NCBI GenBank assembly: GCA_021730635.1
Contig: JAJNNC010000002.1
Coordinates: 62,001 to 126,000, forward strand
Source: Catalimonadaceae bacterium JC749
GTDB taxonomy: Bacteria; Bacteroidota; Bacteroidia; Cytophagales; Cyclobacteriaceae
DNA length: 64,000 bases
Direction of reading: 5' to 3'
The position numbers and the translations under genes were made by a program. Below the pieces are notes generated by a model. It searched no databases. It was not told the origin of the DNA and saw only the letters and a list, made by a program, of their open reading frames with translations. Below are positions 8,595 through 18,156 of the stretch, one piece after another. How positions within the stretch are numbered: the first letter of the stretch is position 1; each line of letters starts with the position of its first letter.

Positions 8595-10226
8595 ATGAAA
8601 AATATAAAATGCAATATAAGTAGCTGGCTGGCTATTTTAGTAGTACTATTTATGGGGTGTAAAGAGTTAGACCTCGCTCCAGAGAACGCGTTTACAGATT
8701 TGAACTTTTGGACGTCCCAAGCAAAAGCGCAAAGTGTGCTCAATACAGCCTATTCGCAGATGTTCAATAGCAACTATTTTTTCTTCAACGAAGCATTGTC
8801 TGATAATGCCGTCAATGCAAGAGGAGATGAAGCAGGAGCAGCCTCTCTGGCTAGTGGTACATATGATGCTTCCCTGGCCAGAATACAGAATGAATGGAAT
8901 AGTCATTACACTGGTATAAAGACCTGTAATATTTTACTGGAGAATATTGACAGGGTTCCGGACATGGACGAAGAAATCCGGAATAGAATGAAGGCGGAAG
9001 CTCGCTTTATCAGGGCCTTTCTGCATTTTCAGTTAATGACCTGGTTTGGGGATATCCCTTTGTTGAAGGAGGATCTGACCATCGAGGAAGCACAAACAGT
9101 TGGGCGTACACCTCGCGTTGAAGTGCTTGCTTTTGTTGTAAACGAACTGGATGAAGTAGTTTCATTCCTGCCTGCCAACACAGGCCTGCCTGCTGAAGAG
9201 GAAGGGAGAATTACAAAAGGAGCGGCCGTAGCATTGAAAGCCAGAGTATTGCTCTACGAAGGGCAGTGGGAAGCAGTTGTAACCGCTTGTGAAATGCTCA
9301 TTAATAGTGATGAATACGGAGCATACGAGCTATTCCCTTCTTATGAAGGCTTATTTTTGCCAGAGAATGAAAACAACAGTGAAGTGATATTGAGCTTGGA
9401 GTATGTGCCACAGTTCAGAACCTGGTCGCAGTTTTTTGATATGGCGCCTTTATCTGCTGGAGCAAGGTTAAACAACCTGGCCCCTACACAGGAATTGGTA
9501 GACAGCTATCTGATGCTCAATGGGATGTCCATCAAAGAGACAGGTTCAGGTTATGACGAAGCAAACCCTTATGTGAACCGGGATCCCCGGCTTACCCATA
9601 CCGTGGTGTATCATAGCTACGCATGGGAAGATCCTGATGGCTCTACACACACCATTTATATTAAGCCGGGTTCCGACCCCGACGAGCCGCTTGATGAGTA
9701 TGCGCCGGGTTCTTCGGCCACAGCAACAGGTTATTATACTCGAAAATACTTTGATCCTACCCATACCACAGGGCTTGCTTCAGGTTTGGATCTTATTTTA
9801 ATCCGGTATGCCGACGTTTTATTGATGTATGCTGAAGCAAAAAATGAACTAGGTCAATTCAATGAAGCCATCTGGAACGAAACCATCAGCGCCATCCGTG
9901 CTCGTGCAGGGTTTACCGACCCGGCGGCTTTAAATTATGATGCTTCATTGAGCCAGGAACAAATACAGGCGGTCATCCGAAATGAGCGGCGTGTGGAACT
10001 GGCTATGGAAGGGTTGCGAATTTTTGACATTCGCCGGTGGGAAATGGCAGAAGATGTGTTGAACGGATGGGTACATGGCGCACAATTTGGCCCTGCTTCG
10101 CAAGATAATGGCTATATCCGGGTACAACAAAGGACTTTTGACCCGGCCAAACATTACCTGTGGCCCATTCCCAGGGATGAAATGAATATCAATCCTAATC
10201 TGAACCAGAACCCTGGCTGGAACTAA
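8595..10226 (+). CDS. SusD/RagB-family nutrient-binding lipoprotein
   Basis: The 543-residue lipoprotein has a signal peptide ending in the lipobox LFMGC, followed by the SusD N-terminal helices (ENAFTDLNFWTSQAKAQSVLNTAY) and tetratricopeptide-like repeats. The C-terminal segment has the family signature RNERRVELAMEGLRIFDIRRW and the ending LWPIPRDEMNINPNLNQNPGW. It caps the SusC barrel on the cell surface and captures oligosaccharides. The 9-base gap to susC shows tight coupling. Ligand is inferred from the downstream mannan-type hydrolases. Confidence 0.95.
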   Translation: MKNIKCNISSWLAILVVLFMGCKELDLAPENAFTDLNFWTSQAKAQSVLNTAYSQMFNSNYFFFNEALSDNAVNARGDEAGAASLASGTYDASLARIQNEWNSHYTGIKTCNILLENIDRVPDMDEEIRNRMKAEARFIRAFLHFQLMTWFGDIPLLKEDLTIEEAQTVGRTPRVEVLAFVVNELDEVVSFLPANTGLPAEEEGRITKGAAVALKARVLLYEGQWEAVVTACEMLINSDEYGAYELFPSYEGLFLPENENNSEVILSLEYVPQFRTWSQFFDMAPLSAGARLNNLAPTQELVDSYLMLNGMSIKETGSGYDEANPYVNRDPRLTHTVVYHSYAWEDPDGSTHTIYIKPGSDPDEPLDEYAPGSSATATGYYTRKYFDPTHTTGLASGLDLILIRYADVLLMYAEAKNELGQFNEAIWNETISAIRARAGFTDPAALNYDASLSQEQIQAVIRNERRVELAMEGLRIFDIRRWEMAEDVLNGWVHGAQFGPASQDNGYIRVQQRTFDPAKHYLWPIPRDEMNINPNLNQNPGWN

Positions 10227-10272
10227 ACATTAACCTCTCAACGATTCATTCTAAAAATTTAACATCAATGTT

Positions 10273-11403
10273 ATGAAAAATATATTGAGCTATATCGTAC
10301 TGACAACTTTAGCTGCCATCATAGTGCTGACAGGATGTGAGAATGAGGAAACCCTAAGTCATACCCAGGTTTCTCCGGTGACAGACCTGTATGCGCCGGA
10401 AGACGGGGCCTTTCTAAATTTGGGAGCCCAAAGCGCTGCTGTTTTTGAATGGAATGCGGCAAAAGCAGAAGATAATGGCGTTGTTTTATATGAAGTTGTG
10501 TTTGATACGGAAGCGGGTGATTTCTCAGACCCGGTATATACCCTTCCCGCCGATGGAAACGGGCTTCAACGCACGTTAAACCTTCCCTTCTCCGAACTTA
10601 ACAGGATTGCCGGTATGGCAGGGATACAACCGGAAGAAACAGGGGTATTGAAATGGACGGTATTATCTTCCAAAGGAATCAACGTTCAAGTGCCAGCAGC
10701 TTCCAGGCTGATCGAGGTACAACGGTCGGCAGGGTTTCCTGCTCCCGATGAACTCTACCTTGCCGGTTCAGCCACAGAAGGAGGGGAGGGGCTGGATCAT
10801 GCTATCCCTATGAAAAAGACAAGTGCCAACACATTCGAAGTGTATGCTGCTCTAAAAGAGGGACAATATTATTTTGCTTCCAGAAAAGAAGGCACGCCTG
10901 ATACCTATTATATTGAGAATGGTAAACTAAAAGCGGAAGGTGCAACCACCGTAACAGGGGGAGAACAGGTCTATCGAATTCGGGTGGACTTCTCTTCAGC
11001 TGCTACTGAAGTGGCTGCTATCGAAACGGTAGCTTTGTATTTCTCTCCAAATGATGCGTTCTTGTTCGAACTTCCCTATACAGGGAACGGAACCTGGGGA
11101 ATAGAAGATGCACCTATTGAGTTTAAACAAGAAGACTGGGGCAGAGATGAACGCTATAAGTTCCGCTTCATGGTGAATGCCAATGGCAGCACGGTCGAAG
11201 AATGGTACGGCAGCACGAATGCAGATAATTCGCGGCCCGATGAGAACACCGCTGAATCTTATTGGTTTATGGTGCCAGTTACCAACGATCGTTGGGCCAA
11301 TACCTTTAAATTCAACGGGGCTGTTGACAACAACCAGGCAGATATACAAGTGATTTTTAACACGAGTGTCCCTGAATATACCCATACGGTTACACCCAAT
11401 TAA
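10273..11403 (+). CDS. SusE/SusF-like surface glycan-binding lipoprotein
   Basis: The 376-residue lipoprotein has signal peptide and lipobox VLTGC (Cys about residue 22), then a SusE-type N-terminal immunoglobulin-like domain (residues about 35-150; PVTDLYAPEDGAFLNLG and AVFEWNAAKAEDNG match the usual SusE opening) and two beta-rich domains resembling the SusE/F starch-binding modules. Such proteins sit on the cell surface next to SusCD and help hold the polysaccharide. Its position right after susD supports the assignment. The binding specificity cannot be read from sequence. Confidence 0.82.
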   Translation: MKNILSYIVLTTLAAIIVLTGCENEETLSHTQVSPVTDLYAPEDGAFLNLGAQSAAVFEWNAAKAEDNGVVLYEVVFDTEAGDFSDPVYTLPADGNGLQRTLNLPFSELNRIAGMAGIQPEETGVLKWTVLSSKGINVQVPAASRLIEVQRSAGFPAPDELYLAGSATEGGEGLDHAIPMKKTSANTFEVYAALKEGQYYFASRKEGTPDTYYIENGKLKAEGATTVTGGEQVYRIRVDFSSAATEVAAIETVALYFSPNDAFLFELPYTGNGTWGIEDAPIEFKQEDWGRDERYKFRFMVNANGSTVEEWYGSTNADNSRPDENTAESYWFMVPVTNDRWANTFKFNGAVDNNQADIQVIFNTSVPEYTHTVTPN

Positions 11404-11422
11404 GCTATACTATGAACTTTGA

Positions 11423-11446
11423 TCCTTCCCGGAAAACCGGGGAGGA
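11423..11446 (+). other. intercistronic stem-loop between susE-like and GH76 genes
   Basis: Arms TCCTTCCCGG (11423-11432) and CCGGGGAGGA (11437-11446) form a 10-pair stem with one G-U wobble around an AAAA tetraloop. No T-run follows. A GC-rich tetraloop hairpin inside an operon, 20 bases past one stop and 28 before the next start, is consistent with a 3'-end stabiliser or partial terminator that lets the upstream transport genes be expressed more than the enzymes. Confidence 0.5.
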
Positions 11447-11473
11447 CACTTATTCGGTTTACGATAAAGTTAA

Positions 11474-12652
11474 ATGCATCAAAGGATGAAAGAAAGATTG
11501 ACAAGATATACAGGTGCTACCGCAATGGTACTCCTGTTACTGGCACATAGTTCCTGTTCAAAAGGGGATATAGACCCCCTCAATCCAAATGCAGGAGATA
11601 AGCAAGAGGTAAATTATACATGGGCTGCCACTGCCGATTCTTTGCAAGCCGCCACCTATGATACTTTTTTGTCCACAGAAGGAACCTTTAAGCAGGATAA
11701 CAGCGGAAATGAGAACTTTAATTACTGGTGGAATGCACACATGTTAGATGCTTTGGTCGATGGTTACTTAAGAACAAATGATGAGCATTATAAGCTAAAA
11801 ATGAAAGCCATCCTAAAAGGTATCAAAGTCAAAAATGGTGGTACGTATCAGAATGTGTTTAATGATGATATGGAATGGCTGGGTATGGCTTGCACAAGAG
11901 CCTATCAGGCAACAGAAGACCCTGAATATCTGGCAGTAGCTCAAGAGCTCTGGAACGAAATCAAGAAAGGATGGAGTGATGTATTTGGGGGAGGTATTAC
12001 CTGGAAAACAGACACGCCCTATGGAAAAAATGCCTGTTCCAATGGACCTGCCGCCATCCTGGCTGTTCAGTTATACCAGATAGAAGGTAATACAGAAGAT
12101 CTGGAATGGGCTAAAAAAATATATGCATGGGAGAAAGAAACGCTGGTAGATCCCACAACTGGCCTGGTCTGGGACAATATATCCAGAGAAAATGGCGAAA
12201 CAGTGATTAACAAAGACTGGGTCTTTACTTACAACCTGGGCACCTATATAGGCGCTGCCACAAAATTATATGAGGTGACCCATAACGAAATGTATCTAAA
12301 CGATGCTGTAAAGACGGCAACTTCCACCATGACCAGCCCTAAAGTTACCTCAGAAGGAATACTGAAAAGCGAAGGGCAAGGTGACGGAGGTCTGTTCAAA
12401 GGTATTCTGGTAAGACATTTCACCCAACTGCTACAGCTACCTGAACTGACTGATAACAAACGACAAGGTTTTATCAAGTTCTTAAAATTTAATGCTGAAA
12501 CATTTTTTGAAAATGGCATCAGCAGACCCGCTATGATGAGCAGCCCTGACTGGCGTAAGAAGCCTGGCACCACAACAGATTTATCCACCCAGTTGAGCGG
12601 TGTCATGCTGATGGAAGCGGCTGCCCACTTAAAGGAAGCCAAGCTGTTTTGA
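11474..12652 (+). CDS. GH76 family endo-alpha-1,6-mannanase-like lipoprotein
   Basis: The 392-residue product carries a lipobox (LLAHSSC, Cys 28), so it is probably surface- or periplasm-facing. The body is an (alpha/alpha)6 barrel of GH76; the paired catalytic aspartates are visible as D131-D132 in FNDDMEWLG, and FGGGITWK and NACSNGPAAILAVQLY are typical GH76 segments. The family cleaves alpha-1,6-mannan backbones, as in fungal mannan, or related bacterial mannans. A second start, ATG 11486, is preceded by AAAGG and gives a more compact signal peptide, so the true start may be four codons later. It works with the GH92 exo-mannosidase encoded next. Confidence 0.88.
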   Translation: MHQRMKERLTRYTGATAMVLLLLAHSSCSKGDIDPLNPNAGDKQEVNYTWAATADSLQAATYDTFLSTEGTFKQDNSGNENFNYWWNAHMLDALVDGYLRTNDEHYKLKMKAILKGIKVKNGGTYQNVFNDDMEWLGMACTRAYQATEDPEYLAVAQELWNEIKKGWSDVFGGGITWKTDTPYGKNACSNGPAAILAVQLYQIEGNTEDLEWAKKIYAWEKETLVDPTTGLVWDNISRENGETVINKDWVFTYNLGTYIGAATKLYEVTHNEMYLNDAVKTATSTMTSPKVTSEGILKSEGQGDGGLFKGILVRHFTQLLQLPELTDNKRQGFIKFLKFNAETFFENGISRPAMMSSPDWRKKPGTTTDLSTQLSGVMLMEAAAHLKEAKLF

Positions 12653-12791
12653 TTTAATATAAAAATTTACCTGTCGTTCTTGGGAAGAACCTGCCGGAAG
12701 TTCCTGAAGCTTCGCTGGATTTCTCACATGGGAAGCGAGGGCTATAAACACTGCCTGTAAGATCTTCTGAACAAATCTTACCACTGAACTT
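12653..12791 (+). other. gap between GH76 and GH92 genes with small hairpin
   Basis: The 139-base gap contains a short hairpin, GTTCTT (12676-12681) with AAGAAC (12685-12690) around GGG, 23 bases after the GH76 stop. It has no T-run, so read-through to GH92 is likely. No other feature is seen. Confidence 0.35.
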
Positions 12792-14957
12792 ATGACTCGA
12801 ACTCTTGCCATTTTTTTAGCCCTAATATTAACTGTTTCCTGTACCTCAGAAGGGGTTGATATCCTTGATAGGGCCTTTACAAAATATGTGAATCCGCTGA
12901 TCGGTACAGCACCTCTGACTGACCCTGCGTTTATCGGATATACACCGCCGGAAGGTTGGCGGGTTTGGGCTGGTCTTGTGTATCCTGGTGTTTCCCTACC
13001 CAATGCTATGGTGCAGCTAAGCCCTATCACTGCGTATGGTACAGGAGCTGGCTATGAATATGAAGATACTGTTATTCATGCCTTTGCGCATACCAATAAA
13101 GGGCATTGGAATTATGTGAACATACCTGTTCTTCCAGTATCAGGTGAGTTCCATTCCAGTGAATATGGTTCGCAATTTTCTCACAAAACAGAAACAGCCC
13201 AGGCAGGCTTGTATAAAGTATTTCTGGAAGATTATCAGATAGCCGTCAGCTTGACTTCTACGCTAAGAAGTGGCTACCATCAGTATGAGTATAAGGAGGC
13301 AAAAGACAGAAAAATTCTGTTTGATCTGGCAAAGGCCAACAATAAGGTGTCAGATTGGAAGATAGAAAAGATCGAAAATGCAGTGCAAGGCTTTCAACGG
13401 AATGGGGAGCAAACAATCTATTTTTACGCGCTGTTGAATGAAGCGATTCAACAGCTTGAAGTTCAACAGGAAGGCGAGAAAGAGGGTTGGGCTATCATCC
13501 ATCTACGGGATGGTAAGAACGATCCTGTAGAGATGCAGATCGGCTTGTCCTTTGTCAGTGTACAAAATGCAAAACAAAACCTGGAAGCGGAAATCGGCCA
13601 TAAATCCTTTAACGAAGTGTGGGCCGAAGCCAACCAACAATGGGAAGACCTATTGTCTAAGATTCAGGTAAAAGGAGGAACGGAAAAGCAAAAGGAACTA
13701 TTTTATACCTCATTGTACAGGGCTTTTCTCTGGCCGGCTTTACGCAGCGATGTGAATGGAGAGTTTCGTGATGTACAAGGAAATATAGTCAAAGCTGATT
13801 TTAATTATTATACAAAACCATCTTTATGGGATACGTATAGAAACAAGCTTGTGCTGTTGGGGAATATTTCTCCTGAAGTGACGGGCGATGTCATCAGATC
13901 ATTACAGGACATAGGCGAGAAAACAGGTTTTATTCCTACTTTCTTCCATGGAGATCATGCAGCAGCCTTTATTGCAGGGGCTTATGCCAGAGGTATTGAG
14001 GGCTATGATGTGGAAAAGGTCTATCAGTTATTGCTCAACAATGCGAATAAGGAAGGAGGAACCCGGCCGCATATCTCCGAATACATTGAAAAAGGATACA
14101 TCTCCACCCCTGCTATTGATTCACCACATGTAGAGACCAAGGCTAAAGCTGGTGTTTCTAAAACCCTGGAGTATGCCTATGATGATTATGCGGTCGCACA
14201 GCTAGCCAAAGCATTGAAAGATACTACCCATTATCGCTTGCTGATGAAGAGAGCGAAGAACTATCAGAATGTATTCGATACATTGACTCATTTCATGAGA
14301 GGCCGGTTGGCGAATGGCGAATGGGTGAAAAATTTTAATCCTCAATATCCCTATTATGAATACATGTTCAGAGAAGCAAATGCCTGGCAGGTTTCGTTTT
14401 TTGCCCCTCACGATATGCAGGGGTTGATAAACTTATATGGTGGAAAAGAGAATTTTGAGGCAAAGCTTGATTCTTTGTTTACGGTGCCGTGGAATAAAAA
14501 TTATATAGCCAGGAATGTATCTAGTTTTATTGGCCAGTATGTGCATGGAAATCAACCTGACCATGAAGCTCCTTTTGCCTATCATTTTGTAGACAAACCT
14601 GAAAAATCGCAAAAAATCATCGACAATATACTGGAAAATTATTATGGCGTAGGAGAACATGGACTGGCGCTTTGCGGCATGGACGATGCCGGTGAAATGT
14701 CATCCTGGTATGTTTTCAGTGCCCTTGGGTTATATCCCTTTTCTCCGGCAGATGATGAGTATATCGTGACTGTTCCTGTTTTTGATCAGGTCCGGTGGAC
14801 GTTAGACAATGATAAAGAATTAATTATTAACAAACCGGAAGCCGGAAGAAATTTACAAGAGGTTATAGTGAATGGGAAGAAAATCGAAGGGTATTTTGTG
14901 TCCCATGATTTATTCAGAACTGGAGGGAAAATCGAGGTGATCGCAGGCAAAAATTAA
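12792..14957 (+). CDS. GH92 family exo-alpha-mannosidase lipoprotein
   Basis: The 721-residue product has a lipoprotein signal (LILTVSC, Cys 17) and then the GH92 N-terminal beta sandwich (YVNPLIGTAPL, YPGVSLPNAMVQLSP) and the C-terminal (alpha/alpha)6 catalytic domain, with LWDTYRNK, GNQPDHEAPFAYHF and GMDDAGEMSSWYVFSALGLYPFSP, all characteristic. GH92 enzymes are calcium-dependent inverting alpha-mannosidases; linkage specificity (1,2, 1,3, 1,4 or 1,6) varies and cannot be fixed here. An insertion after the NPLIGT motif (TDPAFIGYTPPEGWRVWAG) is seen in some family members. It closes the FecIR-SusCDE-GH76 locus and would remove mannosyl side chains or finish oligosaccharides. Confidence 0.93.
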   Translation: MTRTLAIFLALILTVSCTSEGVDILDRAFTKYVNPLIGTAPLTDPAFIGYTPPEGWRVWAGLVYPGVSLPNAMVQLSPITAYGTGAGYEYEDTVIHAFAHTNKGHWNYVNIPVLPVSGEFHSSEYGSQFSHKTETAQAGLYKVFLEDYQIAVSLTSTLRSGYHQYEYKEAKDRKILFDLAKANNKVSDWKIEKIENAVQGFQRNGEQTIYFYALLNEAIQQLEVQQEGEKEGWAIIHLRDGKNDPVEMQIGLSFVSVQNAKQNLEAEIGHKSFNEVWAEANQQWEDLLSKIQVKGGTEKQKELFYTSLYRAFLWPALRSDVNGEFRDVQGNIVKADFNYYTKPSLWDTYRNKLVLLGNISPEVTGDVIRSLQDIGEKTGFIPTFFHGDHAAAFIAGAYARGIEGYDVEKVYQLLLNNANKEGGTRPHISEYIEKGYISTPAIDSPHVETKAKAGVSKTLEYAYDDYAVAQLAKALKDTTHYRLLMKRAKNYQNVFDTLTHFMRGRLANGEWVKNFNPQYPYYEYMFREANAWQVSFFAPHDMQGLINLYGGKENFEAKLDSLFTVPWNKNYIARNVSSFIGQYVHGNQPDHEAPFAYHFVDKPEKSQKIIDNILENYYGVGEHGLALCGMDDAGEMSSWYVFSALGLYPFSPADDEYIVTVPVFDQVRWTLDNDKELIINKPEAGRNLQEVIVNGKKIEGYFVSHDLFRTGGKIEVIAGKN

Positions 14958-14971
14958 CGCATTAGCAGTGG

Positions 14972-14993
14972 CAGCAATTATGCTGTATTGCTG
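14972..14993 (+). terminator. possible terminator after the mannan PUL
   Basis: CAGCAAT (14972-14978) and ATTGCTG (14987-14993) pair over 7 bases around an 8-base loop, 14 bases after the GH92 stop. Only a short CTTTG follows, so termination may be weak. It is the only stem in the gap before the next gene at 15178. Confidence 0.3.
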
Positions 14994-15177
14994 GCTTTGA
15001 TAAAAGTAGATTTGATAGGGAGGATAGTTGCAAACTACATTATACTAGGGCTGTGAGGCTTAATAACGGCGAGGGTCATGATAAAATAAAGCTTTTATCT
15101 CTTCGGATACAACATAAAAATTAATAGTTTCATGCATTGGATAAAAGCAAACAGTCGTATACAACCAATCGCCTACA

Positions 15178-16524
15178 ATGAACGCAAACAGAAGAAAATT
15201 CCTGCGCCATGCCGCTCAACTTACGACAGGCATCAGTCTGGCCTCCCTGCCAGGGAAAGGGATGGCCACCGCTGTGCTGGATAAAACTACGCACCGGCCA
15301 CTTTCTGCCAACGATACCGTCAGACTTGGTGTGATCGGGTGTAACAACATGGGTTGGAGCAACCTGCGGTCTATTCTGAACCATGCAGGTGTGGCGTGCA
15401 TCGCGATTTGCGATGTGGATAGCAATGTGCTGAACAACCGGGCCGCAGAATTGGAAGGGAAAACAGGGAAGAAAGCTACCTTGTATAGCGATTATAGAAA
15501 GTTACTGGAAAATCAGGAGGTAGATGCAGTCATCATTGGTACACCGGACCACTGGCATTGCCTGCAGATGATCCATGCCTGTGAGGCTGGCAAAGATGTG
15601 TATGTGGAGAAACCCATCGCTAATTCTATTGAGGAGTGTAACCTGATGGTTGCCGCAGCCCAGCGATACAACAGGGTGGTGCAGGTGGGGCAGTGGCAGC
15701 GTAGTGATCCCCATTGGATCAGTGCCCTGGACTATCTGCGTTCTGGTAAATTAGGTAAAATTCGTGCGGCAAAAAGTTGGGCATTTACCAATTATGGCAG
15801 AAACTTTCCTGTCAAACCGGATGAGCCCGTTCCCGCGGGAGTGGATTACGATATGTGGCTGGGGCCTGCCCCCCAAAGACCTTTCAACTCGAATCGTTTT
15901 CATGGCAGTTTTCGTTATTTCTGGGATTATGCCGGTGGGCTGATGACCGACTGGGGTGTCCATATGATTGATATGGTGTTGGCGGGTATGCAGGTGAATA
16001 CCCCTCTCTCCGTGTCGGCTACCGGGGGGAAATATGGTTTTCCTGATAGTGCTGCCGAGACACCGGATACCCTGCAGGTGTTGTATGATTTCGGAGATTT
16101 CTCTATGCTGTGGGAACAGTCATTAGGTACAGCCATAGGTCCTTATAATCGCAGTCAGCCGGGAGTGGCTTTCACCGGCAACCTGGGAACGCTGGTGATC
16201 GACAGAAATCAATGGGAAGTATACCCGGAAGCAGAAGAAGGAAAGTTTTTAACAGATGCCTTACCGGTACAAAGTAATTTTACCCGTGGGTTGGATCAGC
16301 ATACCCTCAATTTTCTGGAATGTATCAAATCTCGCCAGCAACCTAACTGTACGATTGCCATGGGACGGGATGCTGCCATCAATGCGCAGCTAGGCAATAT
16401 TGCTTACCGGACGGGTAGTAAAGTGTTCTGGGACGAGAAAAAAAATACGATCCTTCATGATGCCCGGGCTCATGAACTGACACAGGCACAATACCGTACT
16501 CCCTGGAAACTCCCGGAAGTATAG
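15178..16524 (+). CDS. Gfo/Idh/MocA family oxidoreductase, Tat-exported
   Basis: The 448-residue product has a twin-arginine signal (NRRKFLRHAAQ) and then a Rossmann domain (about residues 45-165) with GVIGCNNMG for NAD binding, ICDVD, GTPDHWH and the family EKP triad (YVEKPIANS), followed by the alpha/beta substrate domain. Exported members typically keep NAD(P) tightly bound and oxidise or epimerise sugars, often via 3-keto intermediates. It is followed 102 bases later by a DUF1080 3-keto-glycoside hydrolase, and a second Tat Gfo/Idh gene lies at 18830, which suggests one keto-sugar route. The substrate is unknown; proximity to the mannan locus may be incidental. Confidence 0.9.
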   Translation: MNANRRKFLRHAAQLTTGISLASLPGKGMATAVLDKTTHRPLSANDTVRLGVIGCNNMGWSNLRSILNHAGVACIAICDVDSNVLNNRAAELEGKTGKKATLYSDYRKLLENQEVDAVIIGTPDHWHCLQMIHACEAGKDVYVEKPIANSIEECNLMVAAAQRYNRVVQVGQWQRSDPHWISALDYLRSGKLGKIRAAKSWAFTNYGRNFPVKPDEPVPAGVDYDMWLGPAPQRPFNSNRFHGSFRYFWDYAGGLMTDWGVHMIDMVLAGMQVNTPLSVSATGGKYGFPDSAAETPDTLQVLYDFGDFSMLWEQSLGTAIGPYNRSQPGVAFTGNLGTLVIDRNQWEVYPEAEEGKFLTDALPVQSNFTRGLDQHTLNFLECIKSRQQPNCTIAMGRDAAINAQLGNIAYRTGSKVFWDEKKNTILHDARAHELTQAQYRTPWKLPEV

Positions 16525-16626
16525 AGAAACTCCGGCAGCTAAAGCCAAAAGCCAATGATTTTTCGTTGTGAAGTTTTATCTTGAGCAAATTATTACTAAC
16601 CTCATTTCAGACAAAAGTTAACTACG

Positions 16627-17424
16627 ATGCAGCACTACTATTTTATCCATCGAAAATCTTTATTATTCATCATCATTCTATGTATTATGGCTACGATCGA
16701 ACAGGCCCAGGCCCAGGTGCCCAAACCTCCTAAAATGGTACCCGAGATGACGGAATTCTGGGAGCCAGTGCCCAAAGTAGTAGAGCCTGGAAAGGCTGCG
16801 CAAAATGCTGCCATGACGGCCCCTTCCGATGCAGTTATTCTTTTCGATGGAAAAGATCTAAGCAAGTGGGAAAGTGTAGAGGGGGGGGCAGCCCAGTGGG
16901 TGGTGAACAACGGTGTTTTTACAGTAAAAAAAGGAACCGGAGATATTGTTACCAAACAGGAGTTCAATGATTTTCAGCTGCATATAGAATGGTCTATACC
17001 CGCTGATATTACTGGAAAAAGCCAGGCTCGGGGCAACAGTGGTATCTTTATGCAAGGCATCTATGAGCTGCAGGTGTTGGATTCGTACAACAACCAGACG
17101 TATGTCAATGGACAGGCCGGGAGTATTTACAAACAAAGTCCGCCTCTTGTGAATGCGATGCGCAAACCGGGCGAATGGAATGTATATGACGTTATTTACA
17201 CGGCACCCCGTTTTAAAGAAAATGGCTCTTTATTTTCTCCCGCCCGCATTACCGTACTTCACAATGGGGTCGTCATTCAGAATGATACGCAAATCAAAGG
17301 GCATACCCCTTATATCGGACTGCCTGAATATACGCAGCATGGAAAAGGGCCCATCCGCTTGCAGGATCACGGCGATCCCAGTGAGCCGATCAGCTATCGG
17401 AATATCTGGATCAGAGAGCTGTAA
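16627..17424 (+). CDS. DUF1080 family 3-keto-disaccharide hydrolase-like protein
   Basis: The 265-residue secreted protein has an N-terminal signal (hydrophobic LLFIIILCIMATIEQAQAQ) and a single DUF1080 concanavalin-like beta-jelly roll (about residues 70-265), with the typical ILFDGKDLSKWE opening, GNSGIFMQGIYELQVLDS, and the C-terminal DHGDPSEPISYRNIWIREL. Members of this family hydrolyse 3-keto-glycosides produced by Gfo/Idh-type oxidoreductases, or bind glycans. Placement right after a Tat-exported Gfo/Idh gene supports the hydrolase role. ATG 16627 fits a normal signal peptide. Confidence 0.88.
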   Translation: MQHYYFIHRKSLLFIIILCIMATIEQAQAQVPKPPKMVPEMTEFWEPVPKVVEPGKAAQNAAMTAPSDAVILFDGKDLSKWESVEGGAAQWVVNNGVFTVKKGTGDIVTKQEFNDFQLHIEWSIPADITGKSQARGNSGIFMQGIYELQVLDSYNNQTYVNGQAGSIYKQSPPLVNAMRKPGEWNVYDVIYTAPRFKENGSLFSPARITVLHNGVVIQNDTQIKGHTPYIGLPEYTQHGKGPIRLQDHGDPSEPISYRNIWIREL

Positions 17425-17453
17425 AACCTGTAACAAAAAGTGAGCAATAAAAA

Positions 17454-17476
17454 GGCGTGGAAAGTATCTCCACGCC
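17454..17476 (-). terminator. terminator for the Dabb-protein gene (possibly bidirectional)
   Basis: GGCGTGGA (17454-17461) and TCCACGCC (17469-17476) form a perfect 8-pair GC-rich stem with a 7-base loop. On the minus strand the stem is followed directly by TTTTTATTG, a good T-run, about 80 bases past the stop of the minus-strand gene at 17558. It also lies 30 bases after the plus-strand DUF1080 stop, so it may serve both. Confidence 0.7.
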
Positions 17477-17557
17477 ATTGAAACTGGTTTTGCGCAAGAC
17501 AAAAGGATGTGCTATCCTACACGTTCTGTCTTTATAATAGATTTGGGATGCTTTTTC

Positions 17558-17953
17558 CTATTCTACGGGTCGGTAATCCACCACAAAGGCATCTTCCAGC
17601 ACATTGAGTTGACCCAGCAGTTCTCCAAACTTCTTATGCTCCGGATGGGGTAAATAAGCATCGCGGGCAGCCGCATCTTTAAAGGTCACCTGATAGACAT
17701 GGGTGAAACCCAGATTCTTGTTTTCCGGACTGTCGTTGATGCCATGTTCGAAAGAGACGATACCCGGAATTTTTCCTTTTAGCCCTTTAAACGCCTGCGT
17801 TATCTGATCAATCTTTTCCTGGGAAGCGTCGGGTTTATACTTGAATACAACGATGTGTCGTACCTGATCACTTTTTTTGTTTTGAAAAGCTGTAAATACC
17901 AGGGCAGCCCCAAGTGTCAAGGCAGACAGACTCATTACCATTATTTTTCTCAT
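17558..17953 (-). CDS. Dabb (stress-responsive alpha/beta barrel) domain protein with signal peptide
   Basis: I place the start at ATG 17953: it gives a clean signal peptide (MRKIMVMSLSALTLGAALVFTAF) and a 131-residue product, whereas longer frames add unlikely sequence. The mature part is one Dabb ferredoxin-like domain (VRHIVVFKYKPDASQEKIDQ, SFEHGINDSPENKNLGFTHVYQVTFKD, YLPHPEHKKFGELL), a dimeric fold of loosely defined function found with sugar and aromatic metabolism. It is an isolated minus-strand gene facing the DUF1080 gene. Confidence 0.85.
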   Translation of the reverse strand: MRKIMVMSLSALTLGAALVFTAFQNKKSDQVRHIVVFKYKPDASQEKIDQITQAFKGLKGKIPGIVSFEHGINDSPENKNLGFTHVYQVTFKDAAARDAYLPHPEHKKFGELLGQLNVLEDAFVVDYRPVE

Positions 17954-18156
17954 GATTAGTCTTGGTGTTAGGTGTGCGAAAATAAAATTGAATTCAGCGC
18001 TAAAAATAGAGATAATTTGGTATTGTGAAAAGGCTTTGTCAAAATTGACTCTCAATCATATCCAAAAATGGTTAACTTGATCAGAGGCCTACAGGTTTTC
18101 TCTGACGATAATCTCAAAGCTTTTTTATACCACTACCTTTTACAACAAATATATTG

